Shown here: positions 6,535-14,822 of the stretch, in pieces
How positions within the stretch are numbered: the first letter of the stretch is position 1
How the letters are laid out: each line of letters begins with the position of its first letter
Assembly: GCA_017414585.1 (NCBI GenBank)
Contig: JAFQLN010000072.1
Location: 1 to 19,998, forward strand
Direction of reading: 5' to 3'
Length of the DNA stretch: 19,998 bases
Origin: Clostridia bacterium
Lineage (GTDB): Bacteria > Bacillota_A > Clostridia > Oscillospirales > CAG-272
Notes under the pieces: generated by a model
Database searches by the model: none
The model's input: the letters and a program-made list of their open reading frames with translations, nothing else
What the model was told of the DNA's origin: nothing
Position numbers and translations under genes: made by a program

Positions 6535-7323
6535 ATGAAACTGCTTTTGAAAATCCGTTACGACGGTTCCGGTTATGCGGGGTATCAGACCCAGCCGGAC
6601 CGACCGTCGATCCAGAAAACACTGACCGATGCCGTTTCCGAGGCTTTCGGATGTGCGTGCACGGTTACAGGATGCAGCAGGACGGATGCAGGCGTACACG
6701 CGCTCGGTTTCTGCTGTGCCGTTGAACCTGCCGGTGAACATCGTGAAGACTGGCTGAGCATACCGGTGGGGAAAGTCCATCGGATTCTCTCACGGATTCT
6801 GCCCGATGATATCGCTGTAGCCGGAGAAGCGGCAGCCGGGGACGATTTCCATCCCCGATATTCCGTGAAAGAAAAGACTTATATATATAGAATGTACGAT
6901 TCCGTCGGAGAAAACCCGTTTTCGAGAAACCGTGCGTGGCATCTGAAGCGGTCCCTTCCCGAAAATGGGGTTCTGCGGATGAACGAAGCGGCGCATTACC
7001 TGATCGGACAGCATGATTTTTCTTCGTTCATGGCGGCGGGATCGAAAATCACCGATGCCGTGCGGACAGTTTCCGCGCTTACCGTGATGCGGAGCGGCGA
7101 AGAGATTGTTCTGACGGTGACTGCGGACGGATTTCTCTACAATATGGTCCGCATCATCACGGGAACGCTGACCGACTGTGCATACGGGACATTCGAGCCG
7201 GAGGATCTGCAGAGGATTCTTGTGTGCCGAAGCCGGACAAAGGCAGGGAAAACTGCGCCCCCCGACGGTCTGTATCTTGCCGAAGTGCGGTATGACCGGG
7301 AGATTGCGTGGACGCTTCTCTGA
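6535..7323 (+). CDS. truA: TruA, tRNA pseudouridine(38-40) synthase
   Basis: TruA converts uridines 38, 39 and 40 in the anticodon stem-loop of many tRNAs to pseudouridine. The 262-residue product is of normal length, with the N-terminal strand LKIRYDGSGYAGYQTQ, the catalytic Asp51 in the family motif GCSRTDAGVHALG (46-58), and later family blocks FSSFMAAGS and FLYNMVRIITGTL. Start ATG 6535 is preceded by GGGGAGCGG. The ecfA1-ecfA2-ecfT-truA order is widely conserved in Bacillota, probably as a transcriptional unit rather than a functional one. Confidence 0.96.
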   Translation: MKLLLKIRYDGSGYAGYQTQPDRPSIQKTLTDAVSEAFGCACTVTGCSRTDAGVHALGFCCAVEPAGEHREDWLSIPVGKVHRILSRILPDDIAVAGEAAAGDDFHPRYSVKEKTYIYRMYDSVGENPFSRNRAWHLKRSLPENGVLRMNEAAHYLIGQHDFSSFMAAGSKITDAVRTVSALTVMRSGEEIVLTVTADGFLYNMVRIITGTLTDCAYGTFEPEDLQRILVCRSRTKAGKTAPPDGLYLAEVRYDREIAWTLL

Positions 7324-7355
7324 CCGGAGCAAATCGAAGAAAAGAAGGATGGATT

Positions 7356-8567
7356 ATGCCGGAGAACATGGATAAAACCGTTGTTACCGTCGCTGACCGG
7401 ATTGAGCCGCAGGTCAACCGCTATTATCTCAAGGTTTCGCGGCGATATATGGGAGCGGGAATTTTTCTCATGCTCCTGCTCATACTTTATGTCGTATGCG
7501 TGATGCTGTTTTTCGGGGAATACGTGACCTACGAGAATCTGCGCTATCTTGTCCGTGACTGGAATGCCATGAGCCTTCCCGGAAGTGAAGAGTTTACCGA
7601 TATCGTCTACAACGCGTCGGATGATACGAAATTCCGGTATTTCCGGAGCGGTCTGGCTGTGTGCGGGACGGATGCATACCTGTACTATGATGCTTCGGGG
7701 ATTCAGCTGATTGACGATCCCACCGGTTTTTCCGACCCGAGTTCTGCCGCGTCCGGGAAATATATGCTTGTGTATGATATCGGCGGGAAAGAATATGCGG
7801 TTTATAACCAGCTGACAAGAATACTCAGCCGGGAAGCGGAGGGGAGCATCATCGCCGCCGACATTGCGGATGACGGATCCATGGTGATTGTGTCCCGTTC
7901 GAGAGAGACGCGGTTTGTTGCGGAAGTCTACAATGCCGCTTTCTCCAAAGTAATGAATATCCACAAGGAAAACTATGTTCTCGACGCGGCGGTTTCCCCG
8001 GACGGACAGTATGTCATCCTTTGCTCTGCTGTACCTGCCGATACGGATTTCAACGCGGAAGTGGAACTCTGCAGAGTCGGTTCGTCGGAGCACGTCGCAA
8101 TCACCAATTACGCGCATACTATGCCGCTGGATGTTCTGGCAAAAGAAGACGGATTTGTACTTCTCTGTGACAACGGACTGTACTTCTTCAGCTATGACGG
8201 AAGAACGACGGGCAGTGTTTCTTTTGAAGGCATGAGCCTTTCTTACGCGGACATGAACAGTCATTCCTGCGCTGTGGTCGGCAGTGTGAATGCACTCGGT
8301 ACACGGAACCATATTCTGGTTTACGACGGAGCGGGAAATAAGCTGTACGATAAAATCCTTGACAGTCGGGTAACCGGCGCCTATGCTTCGCGCGATACCG
8401 GCGATGCGCTTTTGTACCTGACCACGCCGGATTCCGTTCTGAAACTGCTTCCGGACGGATCTGTGCAGACCCACAAACCGGATTCCGGTGAAATTTTAGC
8501 CGTTGTGCCGCTGGAAGACGGTGCTCTCATCTGTCAGGAAAGCGGTGCGTATCCGTGGCAGGAATGA
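7356..8567 (+). CDS. DUF5711-like membrane-anchored protein of unknown function
   Basis: The likely start is ATG 7356 after AAGGATGG, giving 403 residues; an earlier in-frame codon at 7308 would overlap truA. After a short cytoplasmic N-terminus (about 35 residues) there is one transmembrane helix (about 37-58, GAGIFLMLLLILYVVCVMLF), then a large external domain of repeated strand patterns such as YMLVYDIGGKEYAVYN and DGQYVILCSAV, which looks like a beta-propeller. YVTYENLRYLVRDWN directly after the helix is the segment by which I place it in DUF5711. No catalytic motif is visible. It is followed by a CvpA-like membrane protein, so a cell-envelope role is plausible, but this is inference. Confidence 0.7.
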   Translation: MPENMDKTVVTVADRIEPQVNRYYLKVSRRYMGAGIFLMLLLILYVVCVMLFFGEYVTYENLRYLVRDWNAMSLPGSEEFTDIVYNASDDTKFRYFRSGLAVCGTDAYLYYDASGIQLIDDPTGFSDPSSAASGKYMLVYDIGGKEYAVYNQLTRILSREAEGSIIAADIADDGSMVIVSRSRETRFVAEVYNAAFSKVMNIHKENYVLDAAVSPDGQYVILCSAVPADTDFNAEVELCRVGSSEHVAITNYAHTMPLDVLAKEDGFVLLCDNGLYFFSYDGRTTGSVSFEGMSLSYADMNSHSCAVVGSVNALGTRNHILVYDGAGNKLYDKILDSRVTGAYASRDTGDALLYLTTPDSVLKLLPDGSVQTHKPDSGEILAVVPLEDGALICQESGAYPWQE

Positions 8568-8608
8568 CTTTGAAAAATGAATCGTATATATAATTGGAGG
8601 TGTGTACT

Positions 8609-9337
8609 TTGAGTCTTGCAATCGACGCCGTTATCTTGTTTACGGCAGTATTTATTATCTGGGCAGGGACGAGCAAGGGCTTTGTCCGTTCCGTGATGGG
8701 ACTGATTTCGACAGCAGCCTCGCTGTTCGCTGCATATGCCTATACTCCCGTGCTTGCCGACTACATCAAGAAGCAGTACCTGATCAACAGGATCGCTGCG
8801 GGTATTGACGAAACCCTTCGATCTCTCGCGTTCGATACATCCACGGACCTGTACAACCTCGACCGTCTTGCGAACGATCTGCCCGAACCTTTTACCGGCA
8901 TTCTGGAACGGTACGGCATCAATATTGCCGATTTTGCGGATAAGCTGCGCGGGCTGACCGGATGCGGAGAAGCCACGGTCTATTCGTTCGCGGAAGAAAT
9001 TGCCGAGCCGACTTCCGTTCTGCTCGCAAGTGTGATTTCGTTTATTCTGATCTTTTTCGGCGTGTTCATTGTGCTTTCGCTCCTGACTTCGCTGATTGAT
9101 CTGATTTTCAAGCTGCCCGTTCTCAAAACCGCCAATATGCTTCTCGGTTTTCTGTTCGGTGCGGCAGAAGCTCTCTGCATCGCCTTTGTCCTTGCGACGC
9201 TTCTTTCCGTCCTTGTGACTGCTCTCGGATCCATTGAACCGCAGCTGTTCGGTGCTGATGTGGTGGAGGATACCATGATCTGCTCCAAGCTCCTGGAGTA
9301 TCAGGTTGTCGAGAAAATTCTTGCGCGGATCGGTTGA
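8609..9337 (+). CDS. CvpA-family membrane protein
   Basis: The start is placed at TTG 8609, six bases after GGAGGTG (8596-8602); a TTG at 8594 overlaps that ribosome binding site and is unlikely. The 242-residue protein has four predicted membrane segments. The first (about 2-22) leads into GTSKGFVRSVMGLIS, the conserved CvpA N-terminal block. The second follows directly, and two more lie at about 135-160 and 175-205, with an extra soluble stretch between helices 2 and 3. CvpA is named for colicin V production, but its role in Gram-positive bacteria is unclear; in some bacteria it affects envelope integrity. It lies between the DUF5711 and ClpE genes. Family call is good, function open. Confidence 0.82.
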   Translation: MSLAIDAVILFTAVFIIWAGTSKGFVRSVMGLISTAASLFAAYAYTPVLADYIKKQYLINRIAAGIDETLRSLAFDTSTDLYNLDRLANDLPEPFTGILERYGINIADFADKLRGLTGCGEATVYSFAEEIAEPTSVLLASVISFILIFFGVFIVLSLLTSLIDLIFKLPVLKTANMLLGFLFGAAEALCIAFVLATLLSVLVTALGSIEPQLFGADVVEDTMICSKLLEYQVVEKILARIG

Positions 9338-9394
9338 AGCGTGTCCGCAGAGTAAGCAGTTTTATTATAATTAAAAATAAAGGGAACCCATTCT

Positions 9395-11680
9395 ATGACA
9401 ATGTGCTCAAGATGCCATAAGCGTGTGGCAGTTGTTTTCATCCGCAGTACACAGAGCGGAGAAGATAAAACCGAAGGTCTGTGTCTCAAGTGCGCGAAGG
9501 AGCTGGGGATCAAGCCGCTCGATGACATGATCGCGCAGACCGGACTGGACGACGAAACCATCGAGCGTTTCAACAATGAAATGCAGGCGATGATCGAAAA
9601 CGGCGACCTCAATCCCGGCGAGGAAATGAGTCAGGCTCCCCTGATCAATTTCTCCAAACTCATGGGAGAAGGCGCGAAAAACGAACGGGATGCGAAAAAA
9701 CGCTCCCGCAAGGATAAAAACGATGATAAGCCGGAGGAACCGGAATACAAGTTCCTCACGAATTATACGACCAACCTCACTGCACGTGCGCGTGAGGGCA
9801 AGCTCGACAATATCATCGGACGAGACCGTGAACTGGAAAGAATGATCCAGATTCTCTGCCGCAGACAGAAGAACAACCCCTGCCTGATCGGGGAACCGGG
9901 TGTCGGCAAAACGGCAATTGCGGAAGCACTGGCAATCCGCATTGCGCAGAACGATGTCCCCTACAGACTGAAGAACGCGGATGTCTGTCTGCTCGACCTG
10001 ACTGCGCTTGTTGCGGGAACCCAGTTCCGCGGACAGTTTGAATCCCGCGTGCTCGGACTGCTGAACGATGTGAAGGCGAAGGGGAATGTCGTTCTTGTGA
10101 TTGACGAGGTGCACAACATCGTCGGTGTCGGCGACGCAGAAGGAAGCATGAACGCCGCCAATATCTTAAAACCCGCGCTTTCCAGAGGCGAAATCCAGAT
10201 CATCGGTGCGACAACGCTGACCGAATACCGCAAGTATATCGAAAAAGATTCCGCACTTGAACGCCGCTTTCAGCCGATCACGGTCAACGAACCGTCGGTC
10301 CGTGAAACGGTGGAAATCCTCTGCGGCATCAAGAAATATTACGAAGATTACCACGGCGTGAAAATTGCCGAAGGCATTCTCGAAGCGGCAGCCACCCTTT
10401 CCGAACGCTATATTACCGACCGTTACCTGCCCGACAAAGCGATTGACCTTGTCGATGAAGCGGCGGCGCATATCTCCGTGCATACTCCCGAAATCAACGA
10501 GCGTCATGAACTGGCGGACCGCAGAGTACAGGTCGAAAAGGAACGTACGGATCTGGAAAACCGGATCAACAGCGGTGCGGACGAAAACGATCCCGAACCG
10601 ATGGAGGAAAAATACCAGCGGCTCATGCAGCTCAAATCGGAGGAACTGCGGATCGAAAACAGACTCGCCGAACTCGAAGAAATCTGCGGCAGCGTGAAGA
10701 TGCGCGAGAGCGACCTTGCGGATGTCATCGAAATCTGGACGGGTATCCCCGCTTCCAATATTGCCGAAAGCGAATATGAAAAGCTCGAAAATCTTGATAA
10801 ACGTCTGTCTGCCCGCGTGATCGGACAGGACGAAGCGGTCAGCGCCGTGTCCCGTGCTGTGCGCAGATCGAGAGTGGGCGTATCGTATAAGCGCAAGCCC
10901 GTGTCGTTCATTTTTGCGGGACCCACGGGCGTGGGCAAGACGGAACTGGTCAAAGTCCTCGCGGCAGACCTGTTCTCCTCTCCTGATACGCTCATCCGGC
11001 TGGATATGTCGGAATTTATGGACAAATTTTCCGTTTCGCGTATTGTAGGCTCTCCTCCGGGATATGTCGGCTACGATGACGCGGGACAGCTTACCGAGAA
11101 AATCCGCCGCAGACCGTATTCCGTCGTCCTCTTTGACGAAATCGAAAAAGCGCATCCGGATGTGATGAATATCCTATTGCAGATTCTCGACGACGGTGTG
11201 ATTACGGACTCGCACGGCAAGCAGGTGGATTTCTGCAATACGATCATTGTTATGACAACCAACGCGGGAAGCACTTATGCGCAGTCCAAAGCCGGTTTCA
11301 CCGATTCTCCGAAGGCACAGGCAGAGGATAAAACCCGCCGCGCGCTCGAAGAATTTCTGCGTCCCGAGTTTATCAACCGCGTGGACGAAATCATCACTTT
11401 CAACGCACTGACGGAAGAAAACTTCAAGGCAATTGCATCCCTGATGCTCGGAGACCTCAGTTCCGTGCTCGAAAAGAAGGGCATCACAGCCACTTTCACC
11501 GATGCGTGCCGCGATTATGTGGCTGAAAAATCGTACTCCGCAAAGTTCGGTGCGAGAAATATGCGCCGGTTCATCCAGACGGAAATCGAAGACCGGATTG
11601 CACAGCTGCTCATCGAAAAGCGCGGTGCAGTGGATGCACTGACGGTGGATGTCACGACAGAAGGGCTTTCCGTCCGCTGA
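9395..11680 (+). CDS. clpE: ClpE-like AAA+ unfoldase with N-terminal zinc finger
   Basis: A two-ring Clp ATPase that unfolds proteins for ClpP degradation or for disaggregation. It lacks the Clp-N double repeat of ClpC and instead has a Cys4 zinc finger (C4, C7, C30, C33), the ClpE hallmark, then a charged linker (about 75-115). Domain D1 has Walker A GEPGVGKT (166-173) and Walker B VIDEVHN (Asp237, Glu238). A coiled-coil middle domain follows (about 365-430). D2 has Walker A GPTGVGKT (509-516), Walker B LFDEIEKAH and the FRPEF-like LRPEFINRVDEI. A probable ClpP-docking loop with AGF (633-635) sits where ClpC has VGF. 761 residues is slightly long for ClpE. AAAGGGAA precedes the ATG; ATG 9401 is an alternative. 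No CtsR or CIRCE operator is visible upstream. Confidence 0.9.
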   Translation: MTMCSRCHKRVAVVFIRSTQSGEDKTEGLCLKCAKELGIKPLDDMIAQTGLDDETIERFNNEMQAMIENGDLNPGEEMSQAPLINFSKLMGEGAKNERDAKKRSRKDKNDDKPEEPEYKFLTNYTTNLTARAREGKLDNIIGRDRELERMIQILCRRQKNNPCLIGEPGVGKTAIAEALAIRIAQNDVPYRLKNADVCLLDLTALVAGTQFRGQFESRVLGLLNDVKAKGNVVLVIDEVHNIVGVGDAEGSMNAANILKPALSRGEIQIIGATTLTEYRKYIEKDSALERRFQPITVNEPSVRETVEILCGIKKYYEDYHGVKIAEGILEAAATLSERYITDRYLPDKAIDLVDEAAAHISVHTPEINERHELADRRVQVEKERTDLENRINSGADENDPEPMEEKYQRLMQLKSEELRIENRLAELEEICGSVKMRESDLADVIEIWTGIPASNIAESEYEKLENLDKRLSARVIGQDEAVSAVSRAVRRSRVGVSYKRKPVSFIFAGPTGVGKTELVKVLAADLFSSPDTLIRLDMSEFMDKFSVSRIVGSPPGYVGYDDAGQLTEKIRRRPYSVVLFDEIEKAHPDVMNILLQILDDGVITDSHGKQVDFCNTIIVMTTNAGSTYAQSKAGFTDSPKAQAEDKTRRALEEFLRPEFINRVDEIITFNALTEENFKAIASLMLGDLSSVLEKKGITATFTDACRDYVAEKSYSAKFGARNMRRFIQTEIEDRIAQLLIEKRGAVDALTVDVTTEGLSVR

Positions 11681-11688
11681 TATCACAT

Positions 11689-11717
11689 CTGTATGCGGAA
11701 AACCTGTCCGTATACAG
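11689..11717 (+). other. Palindromic hairpin between clpE and the P-type ATPase homologue
   Basis: CTGTATGCGGA (11689-11699) pairs with TCCGTATACAG (11707-11717), eleven pairs with one G-U and a seven-base loop. An A-rich stretch, not a T-run, follows, so it is not a standard terminator. It lies 26 bases before the next start codon and could be an operator, an mRNA processing site or a stabiliser. Confidence 0.55.
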
Positions 11718-11742
11718 AATCAAATAACAAGGATAAAAAAGC

Positions 11743-14547
11743 ATGAAGTATCCGAACGACTGGCATCTGCTCGAGCGGGATAGCGTCCTGCACGCTCTGG
11801 CAGTCGATATGTACAAAGGGCTCACGGAGAAGGAGGTGCGGCAGCGCAGACGTGCGGCGGGAGAAAATACAATCTGGTATGTACCGGCTTTGTCCCTGTG
11901 GGATGCGGTACTGACAGCTGTATTTGATCTGGCGGCACTCCTCCTGATCATCAGCGCAGCGGCAGCGGCTTTGTTTGACAAAAGCCGGGAAGCCGGTGCG
12001 CTTGTGGTCGTTCTTGTCATTGCCGCCGTACTTAGGACAGTGACCTATCTGTATGCCAAACGGATTCTGGAAAAATGCGCGCGTGAAAAGATCCCGACTG
12101 CTTCCGTACTCCGCGACGGGGCGATCTGTCTGCTGCCCGCGTCGGAGATTGTACCGGGAGACATCATCATCCTCGAACCCGGTGATACGGTACCTGCTGA
12201 CGGACGTGTGGTAGCAGGAGAAGATTCCGTTGTCAGCGAACGCGGCATTACGGAGAATAAAAAGACCGTACATAAATTTGAAACCGTCATAGAGACGAGC
12301 GAAGGAAGCGGGGAAGTCCCGTGTGAATTCCGTTCCAATATGCTCTTTGCGGGGTCACTGGTTCTGTCCGGAACACTGCGCATGGCGGCGACAGCGTGCG
12401 GGGAAGCATCCCTGATCGTGCGCAAACAGGGCGGAATCGGCATCGAAGCTGCAGAAAAACTGCCGCTGATCGAAAAACTGCGCATCCGTTCAAAAACCAC
12501 CAGCCTTGTTATGCTGGCGTGCGTGATGCTTTTCACAGCACTGTCCCTGTTCACAAACAGCCATACCGGTCTTTCCGATATTTTTCTCGGAACCATGGCG
12601 ATGGCGGCAGCTTCCATGAGTGAATTCCTGACAATGATCGGAACGATTATGATCGCCGTTTCCGTTCAGGACGCAGCCGAAACGACGGGAAAAGGAAAAC
12701 GGATTTCCCGTGCAGTGATCCGGCAGCCGGAAAAACTCGAAGCGATCCGGAATGTAAAACGCGTTGTTTTCTGCGGTTCCACTTTCTTCAAATCGGGGCG
12801 TTCGGAGCTGTACGCCTACCGTGCCGAAGGGGAATATGCGTTTTTTTCCGCTTTTGACAGAACGGAAGCCGAAGATCGTGCTTTGCGGGAACTTCTGCAG
12901 CTGGCACAAGCAGCTTCTGCGGGTACACCGAACGGAATGGCGTACGGTTCTTCGCCTGCCGCAGTTCCTTCTGATACGGAATCAATCATCCGGCGGGCAG
13001 TGGACTCCTATGTGAAGAAAACCGGAAAAACGCTTTCCTCTTCCCATGTGCTGTACGACCACGCATCATCATCCGAGACAGGAGCTATGGGAATGGAAGT
13101 TTCCCTCATTGCCCGCGGCGGAGACGTATATGCAGTCGGCATCGGTTCGGTCCCGGACGTTCTGCAGTGCTGTACCCATATGGAAACGGAAGACGGCACA
13201 GTTGCGCTGACAGACGAACTGCGGCGTACCATTCTGACTGAATGCGCATCCCTGGCCTTCAGCGGAGCATCCGTTGCGGCAGCTGCGATCCGCAAATCCC
13301 CCTATCTCCAGCTCAACCGCCTGCCTGTTCTGACACAGTATATGTCCTTCGCCGGATATGTCGCAGTAGCTCAGGAGCCGGAAAAGAATGCCGCAAAACA
13401 GATCCGGAATATGAAAAAAGCAGGTATTGTGCCGATTCTGTTCACACAGAAGCCGGAGGCGGACCTGTATTACTGCCACCGGATTGGACTTTTTAATAAA
13501 AAAACAATCCGTGTGCACGCTTCGATGCTGAAGGAAGAACTGTTCGATTCCCTCGGTACGGACGGCATGATCATATCGTTCGAGGATGTCGGACAGACCA
13601 AACTCGCGGCGGCATACGCGGAAGCTATGAAGTTCGTGATGCATAACAGAGTGTCCGATACCGACCGCATATTGCAGGATGAAGAAGATGCTGCACCGGT
13701 AACAGCCGCACTCGGCAGAGAAACCTGGGATTCCGGGGTTCTTGCAGCGGCGGATGTCGGTATCGCGACAGTCCGTTCCGATCTGCGTACTGTTCCGGAA
13801 ACATTGTCGCGCAGTGCGTCGGTTCTTGTGCACCGAGGTGCGATGAAAGGCGTTCCTGCTGGATTCGGCGGACTGGACGGCATGATGCGCGCGATGTATG
13901 CTGCATCGAGAGTTTTTACCGGACTGCAGAGTGCGAAATCCTATCTTACCGCTTCACAGTGCGCGCGCCTGATGGTTCTGCTTGCCGCAGTCCTGTTCGG
14001 CATCCCTCTGCTTCCGGCTGTGTTCATCCTCATCTGGGGACTCTTGTTCGATTTTGCGGCAGTGCTCATGATGGCGTTTGTGACCCCTCGCGAACAGGAT
14101 CTTTCGGCAGACAATGCTGTATCGGGCAAACGGGAAGTTATCGCATCCGTCATCAAGGGACTTCTCTGGGGCGTGCTTCTTGCCGGACTGATTCCGCTTC
14201 TGCGCCTGATCGGATCGGCAAACGGGATTGTTCTTTCCGCAATGCAGGAAAACGCCGTTTTGTCGGGCAGTATTCTGCTTTCCTCGGCTGCGGCTGCGTG
14301 GTCCGGACTGTACGGATGCTATGACGGAAAAAAGCTGCATATACATACGGCGGGAGCTCTGTATACCGCTGCGGTTCTGCTTTTCGCTGGTGTACTGATG
14401 ACAGCGGAGAACGCGCTTATCGGTGCAGCTTTCTGCGGATGGAGCGCTCTGTTCGCCGTGATTCCCGCGCTGCTGCTTCTGTTTGTCTCCTGGATTGTAC
14501 GAAGAATCCGCAGAAAAGACAGCGGGTCTCTTTCGGATGATAACTGA
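11743..14547 (+). CDS. Catalytically degenerate P-type ATPase homologue (pseudo-ATPase)
   Basis: This 934-residue protein has the P2-type (cation pump) layout: an N-terminal cytoplasmic segment, helices 1-2 (about 52-105), an actuator-like domain (112-235), helices 3-4 (about 252-315), a P/N-like region (320-720) and six C-terminal helices (about 735-925). Yet the signature residues are replaced. TGES reads TENK (170-173). PEGLP in helix 4 reads SEFLT (293-297). CSDKTGT reads CGSTFFK (344-350), so the phosphorylated Asp is lost. KGAPE reads GSVPD (468-472), TGD reads TQK (568-570), and GDGVND reads GRETWD (658-663). The surrounding scaffold (for example AADVGIA after the last motif) still aligns. 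It cannot be an ordinary pump. No stop or frameshift interrupts it. AAGGATAAA precedes ATG 11743. Role unknown: perhaps a channel, sensor or partner of a true pump. Confidence 0.85.
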   Translation: MKYPNDWHLLERDSVLHALAVDMYKGLTEKEVRQRRRAAGENTIWYVPALSLWDAVLTAVFDLAALLLIISAAAAALFDKSREAGALVVVLVIAAVLRTVTYLYAKRILEKCAREKIPTASVLRDGAICLLPASEIVPGDIIILEPGDTVPADGRVVAGEDSVVSERGITENKKTVHKFETVIETSEGSGEVPCEFRSNMLFAGSLVLSGTLRMAATACGEASLIVRKQGGIGIEAAEKLPLIEKLRIRSKTTSLVMLACVMLFTALSLFTNSHTGLSDIFLGTMAMAAASMSEFLTMIGTIMIAVSVQDAAETTGKGKRISRAVIRQPEKLEAIRNVKRVVFCGSTFFKSGRSELYAYRAEGEYAFFSAFDRTEAEDRALRELLQLAQAASAGTPNGMAYGSSPAAVPSDTESIIRRAVDSYVKKTGKTLSSSHVLYDHASSSETGAMGMEVSLIARGGDVYAVGIGSVPDVLQCCTHMETEDGTVALTDELRRTILTECASLAFSGASVAAAAIRKSPYLQLNRLPVLTQYMSFAGYVAVAQEPEKNAAKQIRNMKKAGIVPILFTQKPEADLYYCHRIGLFNKKTIRVHASMLKEELFDSLGTDGMIISFEDVGQTKLAAAYAEAMKFVMHNRVSDTDRILQDEEDAAPVTAALGRETWDSGVLAAADVGIATVRSDLRTVPETLSRSASVLVHRGAMKGVPAGFGGLDGMMRAMYAASRVFTGLQSAKSYLTASQCARLMVLLAAVLFGIPLLPAVFILIWGLLFDFAAVLMMAFVTPREQDLSADNAVSGKREVIASVIKGLLWGVLLAGLIPLLRLIGSANGIVLSAMQENAVLSGSILLSSAAAAWSGLYGCYDGKKLHIHTAGALYTAAVLLFAGVLMTAENALIGAAFCGWSALFAVIPALLLLFVSWIVRRIRRKDSGSLSDDN

Positions 14548-14555
14548 AAAAATGG

Positions 14556-14613
14556 AAACGCATGACATTTTTGGTGTTTCGTGGAAGCATCGCGCGAGTG
14601 TCATGCGTTTTTT
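14556..14613 (+). terminator. Intrinsic terminator closing the ruvC-to-pseudo-ATPase run
   Basis: AAACGCATGACA (14556-14567) and TGTCATGCGTTT (14599-14610) form a perfect twelve-pair stem running into six Ts (14608-14613). The loop is long (31 bases). The A-rich side also makes it a possible bidirectional terminator. Confidence 0.85.
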
Positions 14614-14689
14614 CTTTCCGATTTCTCCGGTGCATGGTATTTCAGGCATAAAAAATCGTCGGATTTATGAAGGAATCTTACCGAATCCC

Positions 14690-14718
14690 TTGAATTTTGC
14701 GAGCAAATGTAATATAAT
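14690..14718 (+). promoter_or_regulatory. Sigma-A promoter of the mrp-hydrogenase cluster
   Basis: TTGAAT (14690-14695) and a perfect TATAAT (14713-14718) are 17 bases apart. The start site would be near 14725, giving a leader of about 98 bases ahead of mrp. Confidence 0.8.
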
Positions 14719-14732
14719 AATATGGAATACAT

Positions 14733-14787
14733 AGGTGAAGGTCTCTCTATGCCTATATCTTGTGTCTCAAGAGATCACAGCTCACCT
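14733..14787 (+). other. Leader hairpin in the mrp 5' untranslated region
   Basis: AGGTGA (14733-14738) pairs with TCACCT (14782-14787), and inside it GGTCTCT (14740-14746) pairs with AGAGATC (14770-14776) with one G-U. The long two-step stem starts within about ten bases of the predicted transcript start. I see no T-run after it and no match to a riboswitch class I know; T-box signatures are absent. Confidence 0.45.
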
Positions 14788-14822
14788 TGTAATACAGCAT
14801 ATACCTCGAAAGGAATTCTATC

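Noticed and set aside
7308..7355. Earlier start for the DUF5711-like gene
   Set aside because: It overlaps the end of truA and lacks a ribosome binding site; AAGGATGG precedes the ATG at 7356.
9340..9371. Promoter before clpE
   Set aside because: TATAAT is perfect at 9366-9371, but no acceptable -35 box lies 16-18 bases upstream; the nearest TTGAAG is 26 bases away.
11743..14547. Decayed pseudogene by frameshift
   Set aside because: The frame is continuous over 934 codons with good codon use and intact membrane helices; the changes are residue substitutions.
14725..14822. T-box or other known riboswitch in the mrp leader
   Set aside because: No GGGTGG-type T-box sequence, no tRNA synthetase or amino-acid gene, and no terminator after the stem.
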